Source: Alishewanella tabrizica (GTDB lineage Bacteria; Pseudomonadota; Gammaproteobacteria; Enterobacterales; Alteromonadaceae). From it: a stretch of 64,000 nt of DNA. Below the pieces are notes generated by a model. It was not told the DNA's origin and did not search any database. It saw nothing but the letters and a program-made list of their open reading frames with translations. The stretch spans positions 1 through 64,000 of the forward strand of contig NZ_BMYR01000009.1 in the NCBI RefSeq assembly GCF_014652375.1, written 5' to 3'. Every line of letters begins with the position of its first letter. The first letter of the stretch is position 1. Position numbers and translations under genes: made by a program. This document shows, piece by piece, positions 9,404 through 22,436 of this stretch.

Positions 9404-10345
9404 GTGACACAACCTTTACGTATTATTTTTGCCGGTACGCCGGACTTTGCTGCCAGTCATTTACAGGCTTTGCTTGATCGCGGTTATGATGTTATCGCTG
9501 TTTATACTCAACCAGACAGACCGGCGGGACGCGGCCAAAAGCTTCAGCCCAGCCCAGTAAAACAGCTTGCTCAAGCTCATGATATTCCAGTATATCAACC
9601 AAAGTCTCTTAAAAAACAACCTGCACAATTAGCGTTAGCTGCATTGCAAGCCGATTTAATGATTGTTGTCGCATACGGCCTAATCTTACCAAAAGTGGTC
9701 TTAGAAACACCGAGATTGGGCTGTATCAATGTGCATGGTTCTCTCTTGCCACGTTGGCGTGGTGCCGCGCCTATCCAAAGAGCCATTTGGGCTGGTGATC
9801 ACGAAACCGGCATCACGATTATGCAAATGGACGAAGGCCTAGATACCGGTGCCATGTTAAGTCACGTTCGTTGCGCAATTACGGCAGAAGATACCAGTGC
9901 GTCACTTTATCAAAAGCTCGCAACCTTAGGGCCTAACGCACTTTTAACAGCTTTAGCGCAACTCCCGGTTTTGCAAACCAATGCGCAACCACAAGACGAT
10001 CAATACGCCAACTATGCTGAAAAGCTCCATAAAGACGAGGCACGTTTAAACTTTGCCCGCTCTGCAGCAGCACTAGAACGTGAAATTCGCGCATTTAATC
10101 CTTGGCCAATCAGCTATATTGAACTGCCGCAAGGTATGGTGAAAGTGTGGCATGCACATGTTATTGAAGAACAACACGCGGTATCTGGACAAGTTGTGAA
10201 AACTGACAAAACGGGTATTTATATAAGCTGCGCCCAAGGTGTATTAATGATCACTCAACTTCAACCTCCAGGTAAAAAACCCATGTCAGCAGCTGACTTT
10301 CTGAATGGACGAGCTGAGTGGCTGAAACCTGGGCAGCAATTATGA
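9404..10345 (+). CDS. fmt: Methionyl-tRNA formyltransferase
   Basis: Formylates methionyl initiator tRNA using 10-formyl-tetrahydrofolate. 313 residues: N-terminal formyltransferase domain with [14 protein letters not shown] and the catalytic block [17 protein letters not shown] near residues 105-125, then a C-terminal tRNA-binding domain. The start is GTG at 9404, with an AGGAT ribosome site. Its stop overlaps the rsmB ATG (ATGA at 10342-10345), indicating coupled translation. Confidence 0.98.
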   Translation: MTQPLRIIFAGTPDFAASHLQALLDRGYDVIAVYTQPDRPAGRGQKLQPSPVKQLAQAHDIPVYQPKSLKKQPAQLALAALQADLMIVVAYGLILPKVVLETPRLGCINVHGSLLPRWRGAAPIQRAIWAGDHETGITIMQMDEGLDTGAMLSHVRCAITAEDTSASLYQKLATLGPNALLTALAQLPVLQTNAQPQDDQYANYAEKLHKDEARLNFARSAAALEREIRAFNPWPISYIELPQGMVKVWHAHVIEEQHAVSGQVVKTDKTGIYISCAQGVLMITQLQPPGKKPMSAADFLNGRAEWLKPGQQL

Positions 10346-11643
10346 GCGCGCAATTACGCGCACTTGCCGCGGAAACCTGTTTCTTAGTAATCGATCAAGG
10401 TAAGTCTCTTTCGGAAGCCTTACCTAAAGCTCAGCAAAAATTAGCATCCGCCCCTGATAAAGCGTTATTACAAGAAATCTGCTTTGGTGTGATGCGCACG
10501 TTGCCGCAGCTCGAAACGGTTTGCCAGCACTTAATGAGTAAACCCTTGATTAAACAACTGCGACCACTGCAGTTTTTAATTTATGTTGGTATCTATCAAT
10601 TAAAATTTATGCGCATTCCTGACCATGCAGCTATCAGCGAAACCGTTGAAGCCGCACGCAGTTTAAAAGGCCAAAGCCTAACCAAACTGATCAATGGTGT
10701 GTTACGAAATGTGCAGCGACAACCGGCATTATTTGATTTTGCATCCGCTAGCCTTGCTGTGCAATACAATCATCCCGGCTGGATCATTGACGCGATAAAA
10801 CAAGCCTATCCTGAACAATGGCAAACGATATTACAAGCCAATCAACATAAGGCTCCACTCTGGCTACGCGTTAATCAACAACAGATTTCTCCGGCTGCTT
10901 TTATGGCAGAACTGACCGCGGCAGACATCGCTCATAGCCAACCTCTTAGCTATTTACCCGTGGCGATTAAACTGGAGCAAGCACGAGACGTGACGCTATT
11001 GCCTGGTTACGCTGAAGGATGGTTCTCGGTACAGGATGGCGCAGCCCAGCATGCCGCCCTACTCCTCGACTCGCAACCCGGTGATGTAGTCCTAGATGCT
11101 TGCTGTGCCCCTGGTGGTAAAACCTGTCATATCCTAGAGCTAACACCAGACATTACCCTAACCGCGCTGGATCGTGATGAAAAACGCTTAGCGCGTGTAC
11201 ACGATAATTTAGCCCGTTTATCGTTACAAGCACGTGTTGTGGCTGCTGACGTTCTTGATACCGCCAACTGGTGGCAGGGCGAGCAATTTGATCGCATTTT
11301 ACTTGATGTTCCCTGCTCGGCCACCGGCGTTATTCGCCGCCATCCTGATATTCGTTGGTTACGTAAAAAATCGGATATCACACCGCTGGTGACGTTACAG
11401 TCCGAAATTTTACTGCATGCATGGTCGTTACTTAAACCAGGTGGCACCTTGTTATACGCCACATGCAGTATTTTACCTTCGGAAAACAGTGAGCAAATTC
11501 AAGCTTTTTTATCGCAACAACCGGATGCTATCTTACACCCTATATCGATAGCGAATAACGCGACGACGTGGCAAATTTTACCTGGTGAGCAAGATTTAGA
11601 TGGTTTTTTCTTTGCCGTTTTGCATAAAAAAATCACGACGTAA
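10342..11643 (+). CDS. rsmB: 16S rRNA (cytosine-967-C5)-methyltransferase
   Basis: Methylates C967 of 16S rRNA. From the ATG at 10342 it has 433 residues: an N-terminal NusB-like RNA-binding domain (about 1-140) and a Rossmann methyltransferase domain with [10 protein letters not shown] as SAM site. The two cysteines of the family are C325 (DVPCSATG) and C375 (YATCSI), the same numbers as I recall for the E. coli enzyme, which supports this start over the in-frame ATG at 10318. Translationally coupled to fmt; trkA follows after 8 bases. Confidence 0.97.
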   Translation: MSAQLRALAAETCFLVIDQGKSLSEALPKAQQKLASAPDKALLQEICFGVMRTLPQLETVCQHLMSKPLIKQLRPLQFLIYVGIYQLKFMRIPDHAAISETVEAARSLKGQSLTKLINGVLRNVQRQPALFDFASASLAVQYNHPGWIIDAIKQAYPEQWQTILQANQHKAPLWLRVNQQQISPAAFMAELTAADIAHSQPLSYLPVAIKLEQARDVTLLPGYAEGWFSVQDGAAQHAALLLDSQPGDVVLDACCAPGGKTCHILELTPDITLTALDRDEKRLARVHDNLARLSLQARVVAADVLDTANWWQGEQFDRILLDVPCSATGVIRRHPDIRWLRKKSDITPLVTLQSEILLHAWSLLKPGGTLLYATCSILPSENSEQIQAFLSQQPDAILHPISIANNATTWQILPGEQDLDGFFFAVLHKKITT

Positions 11644-11651
11644 GGCAGACT

Positions 11652-13028
11652 ATGAAAATCATTATCCTGGGTGCAGGGCAAGTTGGTGCAACGCTAGCAG
11701 AGAACCTGGTAGGCGAGCAAAACGATATCACTATCGTTGATACTAACTTAGATAAACTTCGCGCACTGCAAGACAGATTCGACTTACAAGTGGTGTATGG
11801 GCACGGTTCCCATCCTGACATTTTACGCAAAGCTGGCGCTGAAGATGCCGATATGATCGTGGCCGTTACCAACAGCGACGAAGTCAATATCGTGGCGTGT
11901 CAGGTCGCCTACAGCATGTTCAACACGCCCTTAAAAATTGCCCGAATTCGAACTAACCAATATTTAAAATATCGTGACGAGCTCTTCCATAAAGACGATA
12001 TGCCAGTTGATCACTTTATTGCCCCAGAAGCCTTAGTAACCAACTATATCCGCCGTTTAATCGATTATCCAGGCGCACTGCAAGTGGTGGAATTTGCCGA
12101 AGGTAAAGTCAGCTTGGTGGCAGTACGAGCTTACTACGGTGGCTTATTAGTTGGCCACGCTTTATCAGCGCTTAAAGAACACATGCCGCATATCGAAACA
12201 CGCGTAGCCGCGATTTATCGCCGTGGTACAGCTATTAAACCTCTCGGCACCACCATTATTGAAGCTGATGACGAAGTTTTCTTTGTCGCCGCCACTAAGC
12301 ATATTCGTGCCGTTATGAGCGAACTACAAAAACTGGAACGCAGTTATCGCCGCATTATGATCGCAGGAGGGGGTAATGTTGGGTTTGGATTAGCTCGGGC
12401 TCTTGAGAAAACACACAGCGTAAAATTGATTGAGCGCAGTAAAGAACGTGCAGAATTTTTATCCAGTGGCCTAGATAATACTGTCGTTTATGTCGGGGAT
12501 GCGTCCGATCCTGAATTGCTTGAGGAAGAAAATATCGAGCAAATTGATGTATTCATTGCCGTTACGAATGATGACGAAGCCAATATTATGTCGGCAATGC
12601 TTGCGAAAAGGATGGGCGCCCAAAAAACGATGGTGCTGATTAAACGTGGCGCCTACGTTGATTTACTGCAAGGAGGCGAAGTGGATATTGCAGTTTCACC
12701 GCAACAAGCTACCATTTCCGCACTTCTCACGCATATTCGACGTGGTGATATTGTTAACGTCTATTCACTACGCCGAGGCGCTGCTGAAGCTATTGAAGCC
12801 ATTGCACATGGTGATAGCAGCACAAGCAAGGTGGTGGGTAAAACGATTGGCCAAATAAAATTACCGCCAGGCACAACCATTGGCGCCATTGTCCGCGGCG
12901 ATGAGGTATTAATTGCTCACGACAATACGCTGATTGCTACAGATGATCATATTATCTTATTTATGGTTGATAAAAAGCACATTGTGGAAGTGGAAAAACT
13001 TTTTCAGGTCAGCGCTATCTTTATCTAA
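11652..13028 (+). CDS. trkA: Trk potassium uptake regulatory subunit TrkA
   Basis: Cytoplasmic NAD(H)-binding regulatory subunit of the Trk potassium system, which gates the TrkH membrane channel. 458 residues in two RCK halves, each with a nucleotide fold: [16 protein letters not shown] at 3-18 and [17 protein letters not shown] near 235-252, each followed by a TrkA-C domain. The gene closes the def-fmt-rsmB-trkA run and faces the convergent trkH, its functional partner. Confidence 0.97.
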   Translation: MKIIILGAGQVGATLAENLVGEQNDITIVDTNLDKLRALQDRFDLQVVYGHGSHPDILRKAGAEDADMIVAVTNSDEVNIVACQVAYSMFNTPLKIARIRTNQYLKYRDELFHKDDMPVDHFIAPEALVTNYIRRLIDYPGALQVVEFAEGKVSLVAVRAYYGGLLVGHALSALKEHMPHIETRVAAIYRRGTAIKPLGTTIIEADDEVFFVAATKHIRAVMSELQKLERSYRRIMIAGGGNVGFGLARALEKTHSVKLIERSKERAEFLSSGLDNTVVYVGDASDPELLEEENIEQIDVFIAVTNDDEANIMSAMLAKRMGAQKTMVLIKRGAYVDLLQGGEVDIAVSPQQATISALLTHIRRGDIVNVYSLRRGAAEAIEAIAHGDSSTSKVVGKTIGQIKLPPGTTIGAIVRGDEVLIAHDNTLIATDDHIILFMVDKKHIVEVEKLFQVSAIFI

Positions 13029-13040
13029 GCGCCTTCATGC

Positions 13041-13073
13041 AAAGATTAACACACGCCTGTGACGTTAATCTTT
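13041..13073. terminator. Bidirectional terminator between trkA and trkH
   Basis: Perfect 10-base inverted repeat AAAGATTAAC (13041-13050) and GTTAATCTTT (13064-13073) with a 13-base loop. It overlaps the trkH stop codon and ends in T or A runs on both strands, fitting the convergent genes. Confidence 0.6.
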
Positions 13074-14516
13074 CCAAAAGGCTGGGGTAAATAGCACCAA
13101 CAACGTAAAAATCTCTAAACGACCAAACACCATCGCCACAATTAAAATCCATTTGCTGGCATCAGGAATATTGCCAAAGTGCGCAGCAACCTCCCCCAAT
13201 CCTGGTCCTAAGTTATTTAAACATGCCGCCGTTGCCGAAAAGGCAGTAATATTATCTAGCCCGGTAAAAATCAATGCCAACATAATCACCACAAATACCA
13301 GAGCATAAGCAGCAAAAAACCCCCATACCGCTTGCACAATCCGATCTTCAACGGGGCGACGACCTAATTTAATGGCATAAACAGCGCGCGGATGCACTAA
13401 ACGGTTTAATTCACGCGTGCCTTGTTTAAAGAGTAACAGTACTCGAACCACCTTCATACCGCCCCCCGTAGAGCCTGCGCATCCCCCAATAAAACTAGAG
13501 AAAAGTAACAAAATAGGTAAGAACAATGGCCAATTAGCAAAACTGTCTGTGGCGAAACCGGCTGTAGTAGAGATAGAAACCGCCTGAAACACCGCATGGT
13601 TCAGCGCCGTTAAGCCGTGCTCATAAACATGCGTATGCAGTAACACAAAAACACATATCAAGATCAGAGCGGCTTGAATCCCTAAGAAGGTTTTAAACTC
13701 AGGATCACGTAAGTAAGTACTTACACTCTTACCGCGAATAGCTGCGAAATGCAGTGGAAAATTAATCGCACTGATCAATAAAAACACGACACAAATGAGA
13801 TTAATGGTCGCACTGTTAAAATGCCCAATACTGGCATCATAGGTAGAGAATCCACCAATCGCAACGGTAGAAAACGCATGGCAAATGGCATCGAAAATAG
13901 ACATGCCAGCCAAATAAAACGCTAAAGCACATAAAATGGTTATGGCTAAATAAATATACCAAAGGTGCTTTGCAGTATCAGCGATACGCGGTGTCATTTT
14001 ATTATCTTTGACCGGCCCCGGCGTTTCAGCACGGTACAGCTGCATCCCCCCCACCCCTAACAGAGGTAAAATGGCTACCGCTAATACAATGATCCCCATA
14101 CCGCCTAGCCACTGTAGCTGTTGCCGATAATACAAAATGGCTTTTGGTAATAATTCGATGCCCGTTAACACCGTGGCACCCGTGGTCGTTAAGCCTGAAA
14201 AGGCTTCAAACATCGCAGAAGCCAGTGACATATTAGGCCGTTCGGCTAACACAAATGGGATGCCACCCACCGCACCCAATACCGTCCAAAACAAGACGAC
14301 AATTAAAAAACCATCGCGTACTTTTAGCTCGTCACGGTACTTTCGATTGGGATACCAAATAAGAAAACCCATCGCTAAGCACAGTAAAAAAGACAGAATA
14401 AAAGGAACGCCAGCGCCATCTTTATACCAATAGGCCACCAAAGCAGGTGGTACCATGGTGATGCTGAAAATCGCAATCAGCATCCCCAATATACGAATAA
14501 TAGAGCGATATTGCAT
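13065..14516 (-). CDS. trkH: Trk potassium uptake channel subunit TrkH
   Basis: Integral inner-membrane potassium-translocating subunit that works with TrkA. 483 residues with about ten membrane helices and the repeated pore-loop motifs of the family: AFSGLTTTGATVLTG near 105-120, FSTVAIGGFSTYDAS near 217-232, VSISTTAGFATDSF near 310-325, and a fourth loop AACLNNLGPGLGEV near 435-450. GGCAGSTGGGMKVVR matches the conserved intramembrane loop. The ATG is 20 bases past the pepQ stop, so the two may share a transcript. Confidence 0.97.
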   Translation of the reverse strand: MQYRSIIRILGMLIAIFSITMVPPALVAYWYKDGAGVPFILSFLLCLAMGFLIWYPNRKYRDELKVRDGFLIVVLFWTVLGAVGGIPFVLAERPNMSLASAMFEAFSGLTTTGATVLTGIELLPKAILYYRQQLQWLGGMGIIVLAVAILPLLGVGGMQLYRAETPGPVKDNKMTPRIADTAKHLWYIYLAITILCALAFYLAGMSIFDAICHAFSTVAIGGFSTYDASIGHFNSATINLICVVFLLISAINFPLHFAAIRGKSVSTYLRDPEFKTFLGIQAALILICVFVLLHTHVYEHGLTALNHAVFQAVSISTTAGFATDSFANWPLFLPILLLFSSFIGGCAGSTGGGMKVVRVLLLFKQGTRELNRLVHPRAVYAIKLGRRPVEDRIVQAVWGFFAAYALVFVVIMLALIFTGLDNITAFSATAACLNNLGPGLGEVAAHFGNIPDASKWILIVAMVFGRLEIFTLLVLFTPAFWKD

Positions 14517-14536
14517 AGCGTCCTTTACATTGCCAG

Positions 14537-15904
<1,368 letters not shown>

Positions 15905-17836
15905 CTATTTATCTTCTGTCCCAATCTGCATCCCTAAGAGAGGCCGAAACACATCTATGGGCTCATTTAAACGAATAGCGTAAATTTGCTGATACGCCAT
16001 CACCGCTTTCACATATTCACGCGTTTCTCGATAAGGAATGGTTTCAACCCAAACATCAACGGGTAAAAGCTGACCTTGAGGGATCCATTGTCTTACCCGA
16101 CCATGTCCTGCGTTATAGGAAGCTGTTGCTGTAATAATGTTGCCATTATTGCGGCGCATCAGATAATTCAAATATTCTGTCCCATAATCAATATTGGTGA
16201 CCGGATGATATAACGTTGATAACGATACGCGTTTTTTTGCAATGTAATGGGCTGTATCGGGCATAATTTGCATTAACCCGCGTGCTCCTACGGGTGAGTT
16301 CGCGTCTGGCATAAAGGAACTCTCGCGCCGAGCAATAGCCATTGCCCAACTGGAATCGACTTTAGCTTTTTTAGCGAAACGTTGAATGTCTTCTTGATAT
16401 GCGAGTGGAAAGCGTAGCTCAACATCGTCCCAAAAACCTGCATCCGCCAACGTAAAAATAGCACGTTCATGCCATTCTAGCTTTCCAGCCAATTTAGCGG
16501 CAGCTAACTTTTCCGGCTCTGTTACCGAACGCTGTAAAAAATTCCACTCACGTCGCGCTTCGGTCATTCGTCCTAACGCACGCCATTCTTGCGCGCGTTG
16601 CACCGCGGGATGTTTTGCAATGCGTGCCACATCCTCATCGGTTACAGGTACTGCTTGATGAGCCAAGTTTGGAGGTAAGCCTAATTTAGCCGCAGCCATA
16701 AATCCATAAAAATGGCGTCGCTGTGCCACCTCCTGAAAAATAGGTTGCGCCTCGCCAGACTTCCCTTGCTCTTCTAACGCCCGAGCTAACCAATAACGCC
16801 AATTCACATCGTTAGCCAAGTTATCTGGGAAGCGCTCAATAACCTGCTGCACTTTAGGCCAGTTCAGTGTTTTTAGCGCATGACCCACTTGCCATTGTGC
16901 CAAACTACTATCTAACGATTCTGCAGGCAATTTACTCATCCACTCATCGGTACGACTATCGCCTTTACTGGCTAAAGCTATAGCAAATTGCCGTTGCACA
17001 TCGATACGCTGCGCAGCAGTAAAGTATGGATCACTGGTAAATGCTGCCCAAACCTGTAACGCCTGATCGGGTGAGCGCCAAATAAGTCGCTTCAAACCAT
17101 AAGCTAAGACATCGCGTTCAATAACATGTTTACCTGGAAAAAACTTGGGTTTAGCAATCACGGCAGGATTTGTTCTAACGTGTTGCCACATGTCGGCTAA
17201 ATACTGTTTATCAGTCGGTAATAACGTTCGAAGATAACGAATCAACCCGACGTCTCCCCCTTCTGCAGACAATTGTATCCGTCTAAGTACGATATCTGCT
17301 GAGAACGGCTGTACTTGCCGCCATTGACTAAACAGTGAATCACATTGCTTAGGCTGCGATTTCCCCACCGTCCACAATGCCGCGACGTCTCGCCAAATAG
17401 CCTCAGCGTCCTTAGGTTGAGCCTTTAAACGCTGCTGCAACGCGACACAATTTAACGCCGCATCCGTACTGCCAGGAAAAAAGCTGAGAAAACGCTCCGC
17501 GTGTTGTGCATTTGCAAGGCTCAATAGCCAAGGGCGTCGCAGCGGCCAATCCAATGGCGATCCTTGATGGCTAGCCAAAAACGATTCTATTGCAGTGTGT
17601 TCAGATAGCCTGCGTTGCAGCCACCGTTGCTCAATATAGGGCGCTAAGGGATAACCTTGTAATTGTTCTAGCCACAGTTCAACTTGAACAGGCGCTGCCG
17701 AACCAATTTGTCGCTCTACTTGCACAAAGAGTTTGCGCTGTTCTTCCAACGTCTCGGTCGCCGTTAATGCATGCACAATTCCACTTACACCGCACAAAAT
17801 GGCACAACACAAATTAATTAGCCGCTTCACAAACAT
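15905..17836 (-). CDS. slt: Soluble lytic murein transglycosylase
   Basis: Periplasmic enzyme that cuts peptidoglycan glycan strands with formation of 1,6-anhydro ends. About 643 residues: signal peptide (MFVKRLINLCCAILCG ... VHA), a long all-helical superhelix (about 30-430) and a C-terminal lysozyme-like SLT domain with catalytic Glu in ARRESSFMPDANSPVGARGL and the motifs MQIMPDTA and ATASYNAGHGRV. I chose the ATG at 17836 because it gives a normal signal peptide; the ATG at 17854 would add six residues. Its promoter region is shared with the divergent fadB. Confidence 0.95.
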   Translation of the reverse strand: MFVKRLINLCCAILCGVSGIVHALTATETLEEQRKLFVQVERQIGSAAPVQVELWLEQLQGYPLAPYIEQRWLQRRLSEHTAIESFLASHQGSPLDWPLRRPWLLSLANAQHAERFLSFFPGSTDAALNCVALQQRLKAQPKDAEAIWRDVAALWTVGKSQPKQCDSLFSQWRQVQPFSADIVLRRIQLSAEGGDVGLIRYLRTLLPTDKQYLADMWQHVRTNPAVIAKPKFFPGKHVIERDVLAYGLKRLIWRSPDQALQVWAAFTSDPYFTAAQRIDVQRQFAIALASKGDSRTDEWMSKLPAESLDSSLAQWQVGHALKTLNWPKVQQVIERFPDNLANDVNWRYWLARALEEQGKSGEAQPIFQEVAQRRHFYGFMAAAKLGLPPNLAHQAVPVTDEDVARIAKHPAVQRAQEWRALGRMTEARREWNFLQRSVTEPEKLAAAKLAGKLEWHERAIFTLADAGFWDDVELRFPLAYQEDIQRFAKKAKVDSSWAMAIARRESSFMPDANSPVGARGLMQIMPDTAHYIAKKRVSLSTLYHPVTNIDYGTEYLNYLMRRNNGNIITATASYNAGHGRVRQWIPQGQLLPVDVWVETIPYRETREYVKAVMAYQQIYAIRLNEPIDVFRPLLGMQIGTEDK

Positions 17837-17966
17837 CACTCCAGAGACAGGCACAATCAGTAATATGATTAGGGATCTTTTATAATATTGAACAGTGTAC
17901 TACAGTTTATGGCCCAGTGTTTTTTGCTCGTAGACATAAGATGAATGGGGTATCAAACTATATCAA

Positions 17967-17984
17967 TTCAAACACCCGTTTAAA
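17967..17984. promoter_or_regulatory. PsrA-like operator upstream of fadB
   Basis: TTCAAACACCCGTTTAAA is a near-perfect palindrome of the CAAAC-N4-GTTT type reported for the fatty-acid repressor PsrA. It lies 103 bases ahead of the fadB start, between fadB and the divergent slt gene. This would make fadBA inducible by fatty acids; no regulator gene is present in the window. Confidence 0.5.
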
Positions 17985-18086
17985 TAACTATTGATATTTT
18001 TAGTAAAGCACGACACACTGGGAAAGATACCCTCATCGTACCAGTTGCGAATAACCCTAAAGCAAACGCGACCAAGGAGCATATTT

Positions 18087-20240
18087 ATGATTCACCAGAG
18101 TAACAGCATTCAGGTTGAGTATATTGAACCTGGTATTGCCCAGTTTACGTTTAACGCTCAAGGTTCGGTCAATAAATTTGATCAAGAAACCTTAAGCGAC
18201 TGTTTAGCCGCACTCACCAAACTACACGCCGATCCGGCCTTAAAAGGCGTACTTTTTGTTAGCGGCAAAGACAATTTTATTGTTGGTGCCGACATCACCG
18301 AATTCCTAACAACATTTGAGCGGCCTGAAGCTGAATTGATCCCTTGGATTAAAACGGCTTCTGATATTTTTGATTACTGTGAAGATCTCCCAGTACCTAC
18401 CGTGGTCGCAATTAAAGGCTTTGCACTGGGTGGCGGCTGTGAGTGGACACTGGCTTGTGATTACCGCGTTGCCGATACTACGACGCGCATTGGTTTACCT
18501 GAAGTAAAACTGGGTTTAATGCCAGGCTTTGGTGGTACGGTGCGCTTACCACGTATCATTGGTGCGGATAACGCCATGGAATGGATCACCACCGGTAAAG
18601 ATCGTGGTGCAGAACAAGCACAAAAAGAAGGCCTGATTGACGCCGTTGTTGCGCCAGAAAAACTGCAAGCCGCAGGCCTAAGCATGCTGCAAGACGCGAT
18701 AGCCGGTAAATTAAACTGGCAGAAAAAGCGTGCGGTAAAATTACAGCCGCTAAAACTGAATAAAACTGAAGCCACCATGAGCTTTAGCACTGCTAAAGGT
18801 ATGGTGTTTGCTACTGCGGGTAAACATTACCCAGCACCGATGGTTGCGGTACAAACCATTGAAGCCGCTGCAACACTGGATCGCGCAGGCGCGATTGCCC
18901 TAGAAAACGCCGGCTTTGCGAAATTGGCAAAAACCGATGCGGCGACCGCACAAATTGGCCTGTTTTTAAATGATCAGGTGATTAAAGGCAAAGCGAAAAA
19001 AGCCGCTAAAACTGCCACTAAAGCGGTGAAAAAGGCCGCCGTACTGGGCGCAGGTATTATGGGCGGCGGTATTGCTTATCAATCAGCCTTTAAAGGCGTG
19101 CCGGTGGTGATGAAAGACATCGCAGACAAAGCGCTTGAACTTGGCATGGGCGAAGCCACTAAGCTATTAGCCAAGCAGGTTGAGCGGAAAAAGCTGGATG
19201 CGGTGGGTATGGCGAAAGTCATTGCCTCTATTACCCCAACGCTCAGTAACGAACAAGTTGCCGGCGTTGATATCGTCGTTGAAGCGGTAGTAGAAAATCC
19301 GAAAATCAAAGGTGCCGTGTTAAAAGAAGTGGAAGGCCTGATCGCCGAAGACGCTATTTTAACCTCTAATACCTCAACGATTTCAATAGACCAATTAGCC
19401 GCGAACTTAAGCCGGCCACAAAACTTCTGTGGTATGCATTTCTTTAATCCGGTGCACCGTATGCCATTGGTAGAAGTCATTCGTGGTAAAGATACCAGCG
19501 ATGAAACCGTAGCAGCCGTAGTGGCTTACGCAGCGAAAATGGGTAAATCGCCCATCGTAGTTAACGATTGCCCTGGGTTCTTTGTAAACCGAGTACTGTT
19601 CCCCTACTTTGCTGGCTTTAGCAAATTGGTGCTGGATGGCGCCGATTTTGCTCAAGTCGATAAAGTGATGGAAAAGCAATTCGGTTGGCCGATGGGCCCA
19701 GCCTACTTGCTGGATGTAGTAGGTTTAGATACCGCTTATCACTGTACTGACGTTATGGCAGCTGGCTTCCCTACGCGGATGGCTAAGCTGGAAAAAGATC
19801 CGGTAGCGGCGATGTTTAATGCTAATCGTTATGGTCAGAAAAACGGTTTAGGTTTCTATGCCTACAGCAAAGATGCCAAAGGTAAGCCGAAAAAAGATAT
19901 CGATGCCGCGAGCTTAGAACTGTTAGCCGGTATTGCTGCCACTAAACAAGACTTTAGCGCCGACGAGATTATTGCCCGAGTAATGGTGCCAATGATTAAT
20001 GAAACCATTCGCTGTTTGGAAGAAGGCATAGTCGCCAGTGCGGCTGAAGCCGATATGGGCTTGGTATACGGTTTAGGTTTCCCTCCGTTCCGCGGTGGCC
20101 CATTGCGTTATGCTGACACCCTTGGCCTGGCTAACTTTGTGGCATTGGCAGATAAATACGCGCACTTAGGCGAGATTTATCAGGTAACAGACAACACCCG
20201 CGCTATGGCTGCTAATGGCCAGCGTTTCTTCCCGGTTTAA
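18087..20240 (+). CDS. fadB: Fatty acid oxidation complex subunit alpha
   Basis: Multifunctional beta-oxidation enzyme: enoyl-CoA hydratase/isomerase followed by 3-hydroxyacyl-CoA dehydrogenase, in complex with FadA. From the ATG at 18087 it has 717 residues, and the hydratase glutamates fall at E119 and E139, as in E. coli. This start has a Shine-Dalgarno AAGGAG (18074-18079); the open frame extends 32 codons upstream but that part is not FadB-like. The dehydrogenase half starts near 315 ([13 protein letters not shown]), with the catalytic His in [11 protein letters not shown]. The 18-base gap to fadA marks an operon. Confidence 0.98.
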   Translation: MIHQSNSIQVEYIEPGIAQFTFNAQGSVNKFDQETLSDCLAALTKLHADPALKGVLFVSGKDNFIVGADITEFLTTFERPEAELIPWIKTASDIFDYCEDLPVPTVVAIKGFALGGGCEWTLACDYRVADTTTRIGLPEVKLGLMPGFGGTVRLPRIIGADNAMEWITTGKDRGAEQAQKEGLIDAVVAPEKLQAAGLSMLQDAIAGKLNWQKKRAVKLQPLKLNKTEATMSFSTAKGMVFATAGKHYPAPMVAVQTIEAAATLDRAGAIALENAGFAKLAKTDAATAQIGLFLNDQVIKGKAKKAAKTATKAVKKAAVLGAGIMGGGIAYQSAFKGVPVVMKDIADKALELGMGEATKLLAKQVERKKLDAVGMAKVIASITPTLSNEQVAGVDIVVEAVVENPKIKGAVLKEVEGLIAEDAILTSNTSTISIDQLAANLSRPQNFCGMHFFNPVHRMPLVEVIRGKDTSDETVAAVVAYAAKMGKSPIVVNDCPGFFVNRVLFPYFAGFSKLVLDGADFAQVDKVMEKQFGWPMGPAYLLDVVGLDTAYHCTDVMAAGFPTRMAKLEKDPVAAMFNANRYGQKNGLGFYAYSKDAKGKPKKDIDAASLELLAGIAATKQDFSADEIIARVMVPMINETIRCLEEGIVASAAEADMGLVYGLGFPPFRGGPLRYADTLGLANFVALADKYAHLGEIYQVTDNTRAMAANGQRFFPV

Positions 20241-21422
<1,182 letters not shown>

Positions 21423-21453
21423 GCTGGCGATACCCTCAATAATCACTTAAAAT

Positions 21454-21480
21454 AAGGGCCATTTTACGGCCCTTTTGTTT
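21454..21480 (+). terminator. Terminator after fadBA
   Basis: Stem AAGGGCC (21454-21460) with GGCCCTT, a seven-base loop and a T-rich tail (TTTTGTTT). Confidence 0.8.
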
Positions 21481-21631
21481 ATCTTTTTTGTCTTTCCCCT
21501 TTGCCTTTAACAGTGCACAGGGTTTGGTTGCGTTCGTGAACGGGTTCGCCTACGCGCATCTTGAAAGCCATTGGCAATAAAACTCAGTAGTCAGCTAACA
21601 CCAAGCCTAGCAGTACAGTATCGGAGTAAAG

Positions 21632-21880
21632 ATGGAATCCTTATTTAGCAGTGCCAACCACACCCTTGATGCCTTAGGGCTGCGCTGCCCAGAACCGGTG
21701 ATGATGGTACGTTTGCAAATTCGCAAAATGCAGGCTGGTGAAACCCTACTGATCATTGCTGATGATCCTGCCACCACCCGCGATATCCCCGCGTTTTGCC
21801 GTTTTATGGACCATGAACTGCTGGCTAGCGATACCAGCGCCCTGCCATTTAAGTACTTAGTTAAAAAATCAGCCTGCTAG
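21632..21880 (+). CDS. tusA: Sulfur carrier protein TusA
   Basis: Small persulfide carrier that takes sulfur from IscS and passes it on for 2-thiouridine formation in tRNA. 82 residues; the N-terminal half has the family signature [18 protein letters not shown] with the single active cysteine of the CPEP motif near residue 20. ATG start with CGGAG ribosome site. It stands alone between the fadA terminator and the BlaI operators. Confidence 0.96.
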   Translation: MESLFSSANHTLDALGLRCPEPVMMVRLQIRKMQAGETLLIIADDPATTRDIPAFCRFMDHELLASDTSALPFKYLVKKSAC

Positions 21881-22000
21881 TTGGACGTTACACATAATCG
21901 CACTGTCATTATTAATGGTTAGCTATTAGTGGTTTCAGTTTATCACTATAGGTGACCTATCAATCCGTTAAAAAATAAACTCCTTTTTCCTTGTAAAAAT

Positions 22001-22041
22001 TGATTACATCTGTAATTCTTTATGGATTACAGATGTAATCA
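22001..22041. promoter_or_regulatory. Paired BlaI/MecI-type operators
   Basis: Two dyads of the TACA-NN-TGTA class: TTACATCTGTAA at 22004-22015 and TTACAGATGTAA at 22027-22038. The arms 22001-22016 and 22026-22041 are exact reverse complements over 16 bases with a nine-base spacer. They lie directly ahead of the BlaI-like gene and are expected to be its autoregulatory binding sites. Confidence 0.82.
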
Positions 22042-22055
22042 CTAGGGGTTTTTTA

Positions 22056-22436
22056 ATGATTGAAATCAGTGACGCCGAACTCAGCATTATGCATTGTATT
22101 TGGCAACATCATCCATGCACCGCTGCACAAGTGATTGAGCAATTACAGCATAAAGCATGGCATGAAAAAACCATCAAAACTCTACTAAACAGACTTATCA
22201 GCAAAGGAGCACTGAGTTATCAAAAGCAAGGTAAAGCCTATATTTATTCCCCTTGTATTGAGCAGCATGCCTACCAACAACAAGCCAGTAGCAGCTTTAT
22301 CAAAAAGCTATTTGCTGGTCGACTCACGCCTTTAGTAGCAAGTTTTAGCCAACAACATACTGTGAGTGCAGATGATCTGGCAGCCCTCAAACAATTGGTT
22401 GCAAAACTAGAGCAAGAGGGTAAAAATCATGATTAA
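22056..22436 (+). CDS. BlaI/MecI/CopY-family transcriptional repressor
   Basis: A 126-residue DNA-binding repressor. The N-terminal winged helix (about 4-75: ISDAELSIMHCIWQHHP ... TIKTLLNRLISKGALSYQK) is typical of BlaI/MecI; the C-terminal part (80-126) is helical, fitting a dimerisation domain. ATG start with AGGGG ribosome site. Two matching dyad operators lie immediately upstream, so self-repression is very likely. Its last 8 bases overlap the start of an M56 peptidase gene, the usual sensor/protease partner. No beta-lactamase or mecA-like gene is nearby, so its target beyond its own operon is unknown. Confidence 0.93.
   Translation: MIEISDAELSIMHCIWQHHPCTAAQVIEQLQHKAWHEKTIKTLLNRLISKGALSYQKQGKAYIYSPCIEQHAYQQQASSSFIKKLFAGRLTPLVASFSQQHTVSADDLAALKQLVAKLEQEGKNHD

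Noticed and set aside
19079-19480. 133-residue minus-strand frame within fadB
   Set aside because: Antisense shadow produced by the codon bias of fadB; no independent signals.
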